From Alphaproteobacteria bacterium AO1-B (GTDB lineage: Bacteria; Pseudomonadota; Alphaproteobacteria; Rhizobiales; Stappiaceae): a stretch of DNA of 64,000 nucleotides. A program made the position numbers and the translations under genes. Position 1 is the stretch's first letter. Each line of letters begins with the position of its first letter. The DNA is taken from the NCBI GenBank assembly GCA_001890945.1, contig MLAX01000008.1:1-64000 (forward strand), in the 5' to 3' direction. The notes under the pieces were generated by a model, which ran no database searches, was not told the DNA's origin, and saw only the letters and a list, made by a program, of their open reading frames with translations. This document shows, in pieces, positions 53,626 to 61,829 of the stretch.

Positions 53626-54933
53626 CTACAAGCCGGGCAGCCATAGCGCCAGGCCAGGAAACAAGACCAGCAATGCGACAACCAGCAGCGAGCAGCCAAT
53701 GAATGGGAAAGCCGAGGTGTAAATGTCGCGCATGGTGGTGCCGGGGGGCGCGACCCCTTTCATCACAAACAACAGCAGCCCAAAGGGCGGTGTTGTAAAG
53801 CTGATTTCCAGCGACAAGAGCATGATGAGGCCAAACCAGATCGGATCGAAACCCAGCGTCAGTGCAAGCGGGAAAAAAATCGGCACGGTCAGAAGCATGA
53901 TCGAGATCTGCTCCATGAACATGCCGAGGATCAAAAGAACCGCAAACATCACGAGCAGCATCGCGATTGGAGCCAGCTCAAAGGATGTTGCCCAGTTGAC
54001 CAGTCCGCGGGACGCTCCGGAAAATGCGAGCAACTGACTGAACGTGGCCGACCCGAAAACGATCAGATAGGCCATCAAGGTAACCCGAAGCGCACCGGTG
54101 ATCGATTTGCGCATGGCCTCCCAAGTGAGGCAGCGGAAGACCGCGGCAAGAATGAGGACGCCCAGCGCGCCGAAGGCAGCCGCTTCTGATGGCGTGATGA
54201 AACCATTGATCATCAGCGTGATGATAATGACCATCACGCCCACCATCGGAACCACCTCGCGCACCAAGAGCGAGAGTTTGGCACCGAGGGACATCGGCTC
54301 CACGTCATAGGCCGGCGCAGCGGACGGATCGATTTTCGTCTGAAGCCAAATGGTGGCGATGTAGAAACCAGCCAGGATGAGCCCCGGAATGACCCCCGCA
54401 ATCAGCAAGGCGCCAACATCAATCTGCGCAAGCGTTGCCAAAAGCACGGCAAGAGCAGATGGCGGGATGATGATGGCCAAACCACCGGTCCCAAGGATCG
54501 GACCGATGCTCATGTGGGTCTTGTAGCCGCGCCGGTTCATCTCCGGGACCATGAGCGAGCCAAGAAGCGCGGTCGATCCCATGGATGAGCCGGAGAGGGT
54601 TGAGAACGCTGTCCCGCCCATGACGGTGACATAGCTGAGGCGGCCGGGAAGCCGGCCAAGCAACTTGTCGATGGCCGTAAACATCCGGTTGCCGAGACCC
54701 GTGTGAAAAAAGATCTCCCCCATCAACAAGAACAAGGGAATGGGGACCAGGGCGAATTTGGTCATGGACCCAAGGCCATTGTTGAGCAGCTGGCCGATGC
54801 CGCGCTCCCCGCCCATGAAAATCCAGGCTCCCACGATGTTCGCCGCAAGAAACGCCAAGGCGACCGGCATCCCGATCGCCATGAGGGCCACGATCACACC
54901 CAGCAAAAGGGCGAGCGCCTCATACCATTCCAT
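53626..54933 (-). CDS. TRAP transporter large permease (DctM family)
   Basis: A 435-residue membrane protein with about twelve hydrophobic segments; GTAFSTLSGSSMGSTALLGSLMVPEM and MFMEQISIMLLTVPIFFPLALTLGFDPIWFG are the usual DctM blocks. It is last in the leftward operon and overlaps the small permease stop by one base. With the binding protein it should import the substrate of the LeuCD/Hyu regulon. Confidence 0.92.
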   Translation of the reverse strand: MEWYEALALLLGVIVALMAIGMPVALAFLAANIVGAWIFMGGERGIGQLLNNGLGSMTKFALVPIPLFLLMGEIFFHTGLGNRMFTAIDKLLGRLPGRLSYVTVMGGTAFSTLSGSSMGSTALLGSLMVPEMNRRGYKTHMSIGPILGTGGLAIIIPPSALAVLLATLAQIDVGALLIAGVIPGLILAGFYIATIWLQTKIDPSAAPAYDVEPMSLGAKLSLLVREVVPMVGVMVIIITLMINGFITPSEAAAFGALGVLILAAVFRCLTWEAMRKSITGALRVTLMAYLIVFGSATFSQLLAFSGASRGLVNWATSFELAPIAMLLVMFAVLLILGMFMEQISIMLLTVPIFFPLALTLGFDPIWFGLIMLLSLEISFTTPPFGLLLFVMKGVAPPGTTMRDIYTSAFPFIGCSLLVVALLVLFPGLALWLPGL

Positions 54934-55439
54934 TATTCGTGTATCCCTGCTTCGCCGGTATGGAGGGTGTCCGGCCCGGCGACAAAACGCGAAAACTCGA
55001 TTGCCATCAGCCCGAAGCTGACGGGAAAGGAAATCGTGAGAAGCCAGCGCGGATAATAATAGGCGCGCGTGTCATAATCACCGCGCTCGATGTTTTTCAA
55101 AAACAGTTCAATGCCTTGCCAGGCCAGAATGAGGCATACAAGGACACATGCGAGCGCAACGCTCCGGCTCACAACGTTCCGGACGGCTGTTGGCAAGATC
55201 GACGTAATGAGCTCGATATGCACATGCCCTTTTTCGCGCACCAGCCAAGGCGCGCCCAGCATGGTCATGTAGAGAAGTCCGTATTCGGCTGACGTAAACA
55301 GCCAGGCAAACGGCTGCATACCCATATTTCGCATGAGCACAGAGCCGACCACCGATACCATCAGCCACACAAGCGTTGCCCCGGCTGCAATCGCCATTGC
55401 ATCGATCAAGGCGTTATAGGCTTTCTTAAGTGCTGTCAT
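54933..55439 (-). CDS. TRAP transporter small permease (DctQ family)
   Basis: A 168-residue protein with four membrane helices (about 12-35, 45-62, 88-108 and 134-155). ATG at 55439 with AGGCGG upstream is preferred to a TTG seven codons earlier. It follows the binding-protein gene after a terminator-like hairpin and precedes DctM in one-base overlap. Confidence 0.87.
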   Translation of the reverse strand: MTALKKAYNALIDAMAIAAGATLVWLMVSVVGSVLMRNMGMQPFAWLFTSAEYGLLYMTMLGAPWLVREKGHVHIELITSILPTAVRNVVSRSVALACVLVCLILAWQGIELFLKNIERGDYDTRAYYYPRWLLTISFPVSFGLMAIEFSRFVAGPDTLHTGEAGIHE

Positions 55440-55457
55440 GAAGACCGCCTGCTCCAG

Positions 55458-55489
55458 CAAAAAAGAGGGCCCGCGGTCCCCGCGAGCCC
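55458..55489 (-). terminator. Terminator-like attenuator between binding protein and permeases
   Basis: GGGC-CGCGG (55467-55476) pairs with CCGCG-GCCC (55480-55489) with one internal mismatch and a TCC loop. On the minus strand it is followed by CTCTTTTTTG. It sits just past the binding-protein stop and before dctQ, so partial termination here would give more binding protein than permease. Confidence 0.7.
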
Positions 55490-55502
55490 ATGTTTCAAGC
55501 GC

Positions 55503-56516
55503 TTATTTTGCAGCGTCGAAATCGTAGAACAGTTCGATCAAGCGGTCGTAATTGTCGGTACCACCCGGCTGTTCTGCCATCAGGCCCTTCATGCGCTCCC
55601 AGGTCTTTTCGCGGGCTGCTGCGAGGTAGTTGGCTTTGGCTTCACCTTCCAGAGAGACAGAGATCATGCCGGCAGCATCAAGAGCTGCAAAGTCCTCATC
55701 CCGCTTCTTGCGCAGAGCCTCAACACTGTCCTTCTCATGCTGAATGGCGACATCCTGAAGGATTTTCTTGGATTCGTCAGACAGGGAGTTCCACTTCTCC
55801 AGGTTCACGATCACACCAAGGTCGGTGGAGAAGAAGCACGGCTCAATCCGGTAGTTCAGGAACTCGTTCCATTTCAGATCAATCAGACCGATCTGGGTCC
55901 AGCCGGTCGCATCAACAACGCCCCGCTGCAGAGCGGCATAGACTTCACCGGTCGGCAAATCAATCACTTGTGCGCCGAGGTAGTTGGAGAAAAACGCGTT
56001 GTAGACGTTGTTGCCGCGCAGTTTCAGGCCTTCCACTTCAAGATTGCCATCGGCATCGAATGTCGGCTCGTCACGGGTCCAGAGATTGTAGCAGACGCCA
56101 CTGTCAAACCAGCCAAGGTATTTCAGGCCCATTTTTTCCTGGTGGATTTGATCAATCAGCTCCGTACCGCCGTTCTGACGTGTCTCAACGGCGGTTAGGT
56201 TGGAGCCAACCATCGCGTCTTTTTCCGGCAGGGCACCGCCATAAAAGGAACCCGGCGTGTAAACCATGTCGACAATACCGTCACGTACAGCATCCGGCTG
56301 CTGGAACATGCCGATGGCTTCCGGACCGCCGCGCACATCAATCTGGATCACGCCCTTGCCGGCTTCGTTGACCTTGTCGACGAAAGACAGGAAGCTTTTG
56401 GTGTAGATCAGTGTTTCCGGGAACGCATGAACCGCGGAAATCCTGTCTTCCGCATGCGCGGTCGCTGTGAACAGTGATGCACCGGCAACCAAGCCAGCTA
56501 CGAGGATATTTTTCAT
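55503..56516 (-). CDS. TRAP transporter solute-binding protein (DctP family)
   Basis: A 337-residue periplasmic protein with a signal peptide (about 1-22, ending TAHA) followed by EDRISAVHAFPETLIYTKSFLSFVDKVN. LRGNNVYNAFFSNYLGAQVIDLPTGEVYAALQRGVVDATGWTQIG is the ligand-Arg/loop region of a divergent DctP branch. The normal Arg-x-x position (KLRGNN rather than KIRV) differs from the DctP at 6335, so the ligand is probably not the same. It follows leuD by 65 bases. Confidence 0.88.
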   Translation of the reverse strand: MKNILVAGLVAGASLFTATAHAEDRISAVHAFPETLIYTKSFLSFVDKVNEAGKGVIQIDVRGGPEAIGMFQQPDAVRDGIVDMVYTPGSFYGGALPEKDAMVGSNLTAVETRQNGGTELIDQIHQEKMGLKYLGWFDSGVCYNLWTRDEPTFDADGNLEVEGLKLRGNNVYNAFFSNYLGAQVIDLPTGEVYAALQRGVVDATGWTQIGLIDLKWNEFLNYRIEPCFFSTDLGVIVNLEKWNSLSDESKKILQDVAIQHEKDSVEALRKKRDEDFAALDAAGMISVSLEGEAKANYLAAAREKTWERMKGLMAEQPGGTDNYDRLIELFYDFDAAK

Positions 56517-56581
56517 AGTCTCACTCCACTTTGCGGGACGTCCCTCTGTTGGTCCCTATGTTTTCAAGGCTGGCCCCTCAG

Positions 56582-57220
56582 CTATTGGCTCCCATTCACT
56601 TGAGAGTTCTGGTCTTCCGCGTTGGGCCAAACCCAGGAAGAAGTTGTTCTGCGATCTTGCTTGTGTTTCTTGATCGCGAATTCGTGCTGCAGTGTCAGAT
56701 CGATGTCGTCCCACCCGTTGATCAGCTTTGTTCGCCAGCTGTTGTCGAGTGAGAATGGAACTTCGGATCCACCGACGATGATCTGTCCGTGCATCAGATG
56801 AATGTGTGCCGAACCGCCGCCTTCGTTGAGTTCGCCCGTCAGGCGCTCAAGATCGGCTTCGGAAACGAGCGCTGGCAGCAGACCGTTGTTGACCGCATTG
56901 CTCGCAAAGATGTCGCCGAAGCTCGGTGCCACAACGGCCCGAAAACCTGCATCCACCAAAGCGTAGACCGCAGCTTCGCGCGAAGAGCCGCTGCCGAAAT
57001 TCCGGCCCGCTATCAAGATGCTGGCATGTGGAAACTGATTGAGCGGAAATTCCGGGCATTCCGATCCGCTCTCCAGACGCCTCAGATCATGAAGGAGGAA
57101 CTGTCCATACCCCTCTGACCGTGGCGTCGACATGAACCGGGCCGGGATGAGCTGATCCGTATCGATGTTGTGAACCGGCAAAGCAACTGCTTGCCCCTGA
57201 TGTTCCGTCCAGCCAGCCAT
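56582..57220 (-). CDS. leuD: Isopropylmalate-dehydratase-type small subunit (LeuD paralogue)
   Basis: A 212-residue swivel-domain subunit: HNIDTDQLIPARF (about 17-29), AGRNFGSGSSREAAVYAL (about 73-90) and APSFGDIFASNAVNNGLLP (about 98-116). E. coli LeuD has RENFGCGSSREHA; here Gly replaces Glu and Ala replaces His, so the substrate pocket may differ. With LeuC it should form an aconitase-family hydro-lyase. Being in a TRAP/GntR regulon rather than with leuB, it is more likely catabolic, for example a maleate or methyl-maleate hydratase; this is inferred. ATG at 57220 overlaps the leuC stop and follows AGGGAGGGC. Confidence 0.8.
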   Translation of the reverse strand: MAGWTEHQGQAVALPVHNIDTDQLIPARFMSTPRSEGYGQFLLHDLRRLESGSECPEFPLNQFPHASILIAGRNFGSGSSREAAVYALVDAGFRAVVAPSFGDIFASNAVNNGLLPALVSEADLERLTGELNEGGGSAHIHLMHGQIIVGGSEVPFSLDNSWRTKLINGWDDIDLTLQHEFAIKKHKQDRRTTSSWVWPNAEDQNSQVNGSQ

Positions 57221-58626
57221 CAGACTGCCCTCCCTTTCAAAAGAGGACGAACATCGGTGATGGTGCCGGTCACAGCGGCGGCTGCGACCATTGCCGGTGA
57301 CATGAGATGCGTGCGGGCACCGGGGCCTTGGCGCCCGCGAAAGTTCCGGTTTGTCGAAGACGCACAACGCTTGCCCGGCGCGACGATGTCGCCGTTCATG
57401 CCGACACACATCGAACAGCCGGACGCAGACCATTCCAGGCCAGCTTCCCGGAAAATCTGGTCCAAACCTTCTTGTTCTGCCTGGTGGCGGACAAGGGCCG
57501 AACCCGGAGAAACCAGACCGGGCACCTTCGCAGAGCGTCCGGCAAGGACGGCTGCGGCCGCGCGGAGATCTTCGATCCGCCCGTTTGTACATGAACCGAG
57601 GAACACCTGATCGACCGGCGTACCTTCGATCGGGCGCCCGGCGGCCAAGCCCATATAGTCCAGCGCGTCGCGCGCAGCTTTTTGCTTTTCTTCTGCCAAA
57701 CGGGAGGGATCAGGAAGCGTTGCGCTGACCGGCAAGGCTTGCTCAGGGCTCGTGCCCCAAGTGACTGTTGGAGCGATCTCTTCTGCGGCCAGGCTCACAT
57801 CCTTGGCAAAGATAGCATCCTCGTCCGAGTGCAGTTTCTGCCACGTTTCCTGAGCTTTCTCAAAAGCTTCGCCGGTTGGCGCGAAGGGCCGTCCCTTGAG
57901 ATAAGCAAAGGTGGTGTCATCGGGCGCAACCATGCCAAAGCGGCCGCCGCCTTCGATCGAAAGGTTGCAGAGGGTCATCCGCCCTTCCATAGACAGGTCC
58001 CGGATGGCGCTTCCGGCATATTCGATCGCGTGTCCCCGTGCGCCGTCGGACCCAAGTTTTGCAATCCAATTGAGTGCAATATCCTTGGCGCTGATGCCCT
58101 CGGCCAGTTTTCCGTCGACGACGATGCGCATTGCCGCTGGCTTTTTCTGCCAGACGGTTTGTGTCGCAAGAACATGAGCAACTTCCGTCGCTCCGATGCC
58201 AAAGGCGAGTGCACCAAATGCACCGTGGGTCGATGTGTGGCTGTCGCCACAATTGATCAACAAACCTGGCAAGGTCAGGCCCTGCTCCGGTCCCACGACA
58301 TGCACGATGCCCTGCGCCGGATCCATGAGATCGAACAGACGCAAACCGTGCTGTGTCGCATTCGCGCGCAGTGTTTCAATCATGCGGCGGATTTTGGGAT
58401 CCGCAATATATTCTCGGTGGCGCGTTGGAGCATAGTGATCAACAACGGCAAAGGTCAATTCGGGTTCAGCGACGGCCGCACCACGCTCGGCCAGTTTGGC
58501 GAACGCATGATGGGACCCTTCATGCACAAGGTGCCGGTCCACCCACAAAAGCGATGTCCCGTCTTCACGGGTCAGCACTTCGTGCGACGACCAAAGCTTG
58601 TCGAGAAGGGTCGCGGCCGCTGTCAT
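57220..58626 (-). CDS. leuC: Isopropylmalate-dehydratase-type large subunit (LeuC paralogue)
   Basis: A 468-residue aconitase-family subunit. The 4Fe-4S ligands are Cys346 (LGSCTNGR), Cys404 and Cys407 (GCSMCVGMN); NCGDSHTSTHGAFG (125-138) and the EGGGRFGMVAPDDTTF segment (225-240) are conserved. It belongs to the bacterial LeuC branch, but the context is catabolic. It is coupled by ATGA to the GntR gene and by TGATG to leuD. GAGGAGGG precedes the ATG. If the genome has another leuCD with leuB, this copy is the specialised one. Confidence 0.87.
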   Translation of the reverse strand: MTAAATLLDKLWSSHEVLTREDGTSLLWVDRHLVHEGSHHAFAKLAERGAAVAEPELTFAVVDHYAPTRHREYIADPKIRRMIETLRANATQHGLRLFDLMDPAQGIVHVVGPEQGLTLPGLLINCGDSHTSTHGAFGALAFGIGATEVAHVLATQTVWQKKPAAMRIVVDGKLAEGISAKDIALNWIAKLGSDGARGHAIEYAGSAIRDLSMEGRMTLCNLSIEGGGRFGMVAPDDTTFAYLKGRPFAPTGEAFEKAQETWQKLHSDEDAIFAKDVSLAAEEIAPTVTWGTSPEQALPVSATLPDPSRLAEEKQKAARDALDYMGLAAGRPIEGTPVDQVFLGSCTNGRIEDLRAAAAVLAGRSAKVPGLVSPGSALVRHQAEQEGLDQIFREAGLEWSASGCSMCVGMNGDIVAPGKRCASSTNRNFRGRQGPGARTHLMSPAMVAAAAVTGTITDVRPLLKGRAV

Positions 58627-59426
58627 GCACCCTCCTCGGGCGTCTTGCCAATCGCTGGCTCCCAATGGCGGGCATTGCCGTCTCCAACCCGGGTCAGCGG
58701 CATCTCAAGCCGGAACATATCTGGGCGGTAGAGGCCCGCCAGATACTCCACACCGTTGCCATCGACGTCCTTGACCACGCGGCGCAAAGATAGAAGCGCA
58801 GAGCCGACCGCAACTTCGAGAGCGTCGGCAACTTCCGGGCCGGCAAGGGTTGCGGAAACCGACTGATGAGCATCCTTGATCTGGACACCGCCACGCTCCA
58901 GCAATTTGAAAAGCGGGGTCGTCGCCAGATCATTTTCCGAGTAATTGCGAGCGATTTCAGCCGGGACATAGGTTGTCAGGTGCGAAAAAGGTGTCTGGTT
59001 CGTGCTCCGGACACGGGTTGCGATCTGGACTTGTTCATCGCCCGGCAGCCCGAGAGCGGATGCCACGAAATCCGGCGCAGCATCGTATGAAAAGGACAGA
59101 AGGCGCGCCGTCGTGCTTTGACCCATTTCAACAAGTTGCGGCATCAGGGTCGCAAGGTTCATGGCGACCGGTTTGTCCAGCTGACCCGATGTCGAGACCG
59201 TCGTCCCGCTTCCAGCACGCCGGATGATGAGGCCTGAGGCGGCCAACGCATCAAGCGCCCGGCGTACTGTCACGCGCGATACGCCAAAGACCTCAGAGAG
59301 TTTCTGTTCACCCGGGAGGGTTTGCCCGTCCTGAAACCTGCCATCGGAAATCTGATCACGGAGAGACAGGTAGACCTGCCGCGCCTTTGCGCCTTCCGGC
59401 AACACCGATTTCGCATGCTTGTTCAC
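58623..59426 (-). CDS. GntR-family (HutC/UTRA-type) regulator
   Basis: A 267-residue repressor-type protein: winged helix near the N-terminus (ISDGRFQDGQTLPGEQKLSEVFGVSRVTVRRALDALAASGLI) and a UTRA ligand domain (TRLLS-type beta-rich core, PFSHLTTYVPAEIARNYSENDL). GTG at 59426 is chosen because GGAGG lies nine bases upstream; the frame is open to 59531, but that part has no family match. It heads the leftward LeuCD/TRAP operon and is 146 bases from the divergent Hyu operon; a palindrome at 59534-59551 is the probable operator. Confidence 0.83.
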   Translation of the reverse strand: MNKHAKSVLPEGAKARQVYLSLRDQISDGRFQDGQTLPGEQKLSEVFGVSRVTVRRALDALAASGLIIRRAGSGTTVSTSGQLDKPVAMNLATLMPQLVEMGQSTTARLLSFSYDAAPDFVASALGLPGDEQVQIATRVRSTNQTPFSHLTTYVPAEIARNYSENDLATTPLFKLLERGGVQIKDAHQSVSATLAGPEVADALEVAVGSALLSLRRVVKDVDGNGVEYLAGLYRPDMFRLEMPLTRVGDGNARHWEPAIGKTPEEGA

Positions 59427-59510
59427 GTACGCAAGCCTCCGTGGATGAAGCTCAATGGTATCGCTGGATACTAAAATATCAAGTTGCCGGTCCGATATTA
59501 TTTTCATTTT

Positions 59511-59552
59511 TTGTATTAGATATTTTTTCAAGCTGTATTATGTGTAATACAA
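59511..59552. promoter_or_regulatory. Candidate GntR operator cluster
   Basis: TGTATTA-TGTG-TAATACA (59534-59551) is a perfect seven-base inverted repeat, and TTGTATTA at 59511-59518 is inverted relative to TAATACAA (59545-59552), giving a third half-site. The region lies between the GTG of the GntR gene and the tautomerase-fusion ATG (59572), just upstream of the AGGGAGG ribosome binding site, and so could control both directions. Symmetry and size suit a HutC-type GntR dimer. Confidence 0.65.
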
Positions 59553-59571
59553 ATTGCTGTAGGGAGGCAGT

Positions 59572-60138
59572 ATGCCGATTGTCGAATTGCACGTATTGCA
59601 AGGCTACGAGCCGCAAGAAAAATTGCGGCTTCATGAGGCTTTGACCGATGCCATACGCCTCGTCGTGCCGGCTCCACCCGAAGCAATTACCGTCCTGATC
59701 CATGAATTAAAGGGCGAGGACTACTCCCGCGGCGGCGTTCACCGGCAAGGCGCTGCGGCTTTGCCTGACGCGGGCGATCTTGTCCGGGCGTACTTGAGCG
59801 CCATGGAGGCGAGGGACCTGGAGCGTGCGCAATCGATGCTCAGCACAGACTTCGTAATGGAGTTCCCGGGCACCGGTCCACTCCGGACGCTTGACGAGCT
59901 GATCGCTTGGGCAAAGCCTCGCTACCGTTTCGTGAAAAAAACCTATGACGGCTTCGATGTCATGCAAAGCCGCGAAGCGGCCACAGTTGTTTATTGCCGC
60001 GGCACTCTCTCCGGCGAATGGCCGGATGGAGACAGCTTTGACGGCATTCGTTTCATCGATCGGTTCGAAGTCGTCGCCGGCAAAATCACCCGCCAGGACG
60101 TTTGGAACGACATTGCAGAAGTAAAGGCCACCGCATGA
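59572..60138 (+). CDS. 4-oxalocrotonate tautomerase-SnoaL/NTF2 fusion
   Basis: A 188-residue two-domain protein. Residues 1 to about 62 match 4-oxalocrotonate tautomerase-like proteins, with Pro2 becoming the catalytic N-terminal Pro after Met removal (MPIVELHVLQG). Residues about 66-185 form a SnoaL-like/NTF2-fold domain (DLVRAYLSAMEARDLERAQSMLSTDFVMEFPGTGP; YDGFDVMQS). Tautomerases shift enol/keto or act on unsaturated dicarboxylates; the SnoaL part may bind or isomerise a small cyclic compound. It is first of the rightward operon and coupled by ATGA to hyuB. The reaction is unknown. Confidence 0.75.
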   Translation: MPIVELHVLQGYEPQEKLRLHEALTDAIRLVVPAPPEAITVLIHELKGEDYSRGGVHRQGAAALPDAGDLVRAYLSAMEARDLERAQSMLSTDFVMEFPGTGPLRTLDELIAWAKPRYRFVKKTYDGFDVMQSREAATVVYCRGTLSGEWPDGDSFDGIRFIDRFEVVAGKITRQDVWNDIAEVKATA

Positions 60139-61829
60139 GCGAGATCGACCCGATAACCTTATCGGTTCTAGCCGGCCGCATGGAACAGATTGCGGACGAA
60201 ATGGACGCAACGCTCTTCCGCGCCGCGTTCAATCCCATTATTGCCGAAGCGCATGATGCCAGCCACGGCCTTTATCACGCGGAAACCGGGGACACGCTGG
60301 TCCAGGGAAAATCCGGACTTCCGATTTTCGTCGGCGTGATGTCCTTTGCGGTCAAGGCCGTGATCGAAAAAGCCGCCGCCGATGGGGATTTGAAAGACGG
60401 CGACATCTTCATCTTCAATGACGCACATATCGGCGGCACGCACCTGTCGGACATGCGGCTGGTCCGCCCTTATTTTCGCGATGGCAAACTGTTTTGCTAC
60501 CTTGCTTCTGTGGGCCACTGGCATGATGTTGGCGGGGCCGTTCCGGGCAACTACAATCCGGCGGCTACGGAAGTCTTTCAGGAAGCGTTTGTCCTGCCCC
60601 CGGTGCGTTTGGCGCGTGGTGGCGTGGTCAATCAGGACATCATCGACATTCTCCTGCGCAACACACGCCTGCCCCAATCGGCCATGGGCGATCTCAATGG
60701 CCAGCTGGGCGCGCTCGATCTTGGCGTCAAACGCATGGACGAATTGCTCGATGAATATGGAGTCGCGACCGTAAGCGGCGCTCTGGACGCTCTTGGTCAT
60801 CGCGCAGAGGCGCTGATGCGCTCTGAGTTGACTGACCTACCGGATGGGCGCTGGGAAGCGGAAGACTTTCTCGACAATGACGGCATTACCGATGAGCCGC
60901 TGGCAATCCGCGTCGCGTTGGAAATCAAGGACGATAACCTGACCCTGGATTTCACCGGCTCCGCGCCACAATGCGCCGGCCCGGTCAACATCGCACTGCC
61001 GACTACCGTTGCGACGGCCTACGTTGCGATCAAGCACATTTTCCCGGCCCTGCCCGCAAACGCCGGCGTGATGCGCCCAATCACGGTCAATGTGCCGGAA
61101 GGGTCGTTGTTGTCGGCTGAATTTCCGGCTCCAACCGGCGGCTATACCGAAACCATTCTCCGCATGATCGATGTGATCTTCTCAGCCTTTGCGAAGGCCG
61201 CACCGGATCGGGTTGTCGCGAACGCTTATGGGACGATCAACGCCCTGTCGATTGCAGGCAAGAAAAGCGACGGCAAGCCCTGGGTCATGTTCAGCTTTTA
61301 TGGCGGTGGCCATGGCGGTTCGCTGGAAAGCGACGGCCTGAACCACGGCAACGCTCCGATTTCAACGGCGACCATTCCGCCAATGGAAATTCTCGAGGCC
61401 GCCTATCCGGTCATGTTCCGCCAGTGGGCCCTGCGTCCAGACAGCGCCGGTGCAGGGGCTCATCGGGGTGGCATGGGCGCAATCTACGAGATCGAAGTCT
61501 TGGAAGAAAACGGGGCCGAGGCCTTCCTTTTCGGAGAACGTGGCCGGTTTGCGCCAAAAGGCATTGCGGACGGATATGACGGAGAGCTCAACCAATTCAC
61601 CTATGAACAGGATGACGGTTGGAAAACACCTCCGCTCGCCTCAAAAATGCGCGGAATCAAGTTGCGCCAGGGCCAAGCTGTCCGATTGGAAACGCCCGGC
61701 GGCGGCGGATACGGCAAGGCAGAAAACCGTCAACCGGGCGACATCGCCCGTGACGTGGCACGTGGTCTGATCAGCTCAGATGCGGCCGACAAGAATTACG
61801 GTACGGCTTGGCGGGAGGTGTCCCAATGA
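60135..61829 (+). CDS. hyuB: Hydantoinase B/oxoprolinase family protein
   Basis: A 564-residue HyuB subunit, with DPITLSVLAGRMEQIADEMDATLFRAAFNPII at the N-terminus, DIFIFNDAHIGGTHLSDMRLVRP and GGGHGGSLESDGLNHGNAPIS as family blocks, and LETPGGGGYG near the end. With HyuA it forms an ATP-dependent enzyme opening a lactam, hydantoin or oxoproline ring, or carboxylating a ketone in the acetone carboxylase branch. ATG at 60135 overlaps the upstream stop (ATGA), and its stop overlaps hyuA likewise. Confidence 0.9.
   Translation: MSEIDPITLSVLAGRMEQIADEMDATLFRAAFNPIIAEAHDASHGLYHAETGDTLVQGKSGLPIFVGVMSFAVKAVIEKAAADGDLKDGDIFIFNDAHIGGTHLSDMRLVRPYFRDGKLFCYLASVGHWHDVGGAVPGNYNPAATEVFQEAFVLPPVRLARGGVVNQDIIDILLRNTRLPQSAMGDLNGQLGALDLGVKRMDELLDEYGVATVSGALDALGHRAEALMRSELTDLPDGRWEAEDFLDNDGITDEPLAIRVALEIKDDNLTLDFTGSAPQCAGPVNIALPTTVATAYVAIKHIFPALPANAGVMRPITVNVPEGSLLSAEFPAPTGGYTETILRMIDVIFSAFAKAAPDRVVANAYGTINALSIAGKKSDGKPWVMFSFYGGGHGGSLESDGLNHGNAPISTATIPPMEILEAAYPVMFRQWALRPDSAGAGAHRGGMGAIYEIEVLEENGAEAFLFGERGRFAPKGIADGYDGELNQFTYEQDDGWKTPPLASKMRGIKLRQGQAVRLETPGGGGYGKAENRQPGDIARDVARGLISSDAADKNYGTAWREVSQ

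Noticed and set aside
56582..58626. LeuCD as the leucine-biosynthesis enzyme
   Set aside because: Not excluded, but no leuB or leuA is nearby and the genes are coupled to a GntR regulator and a TRAP importer, so a catabolic role is preferred.
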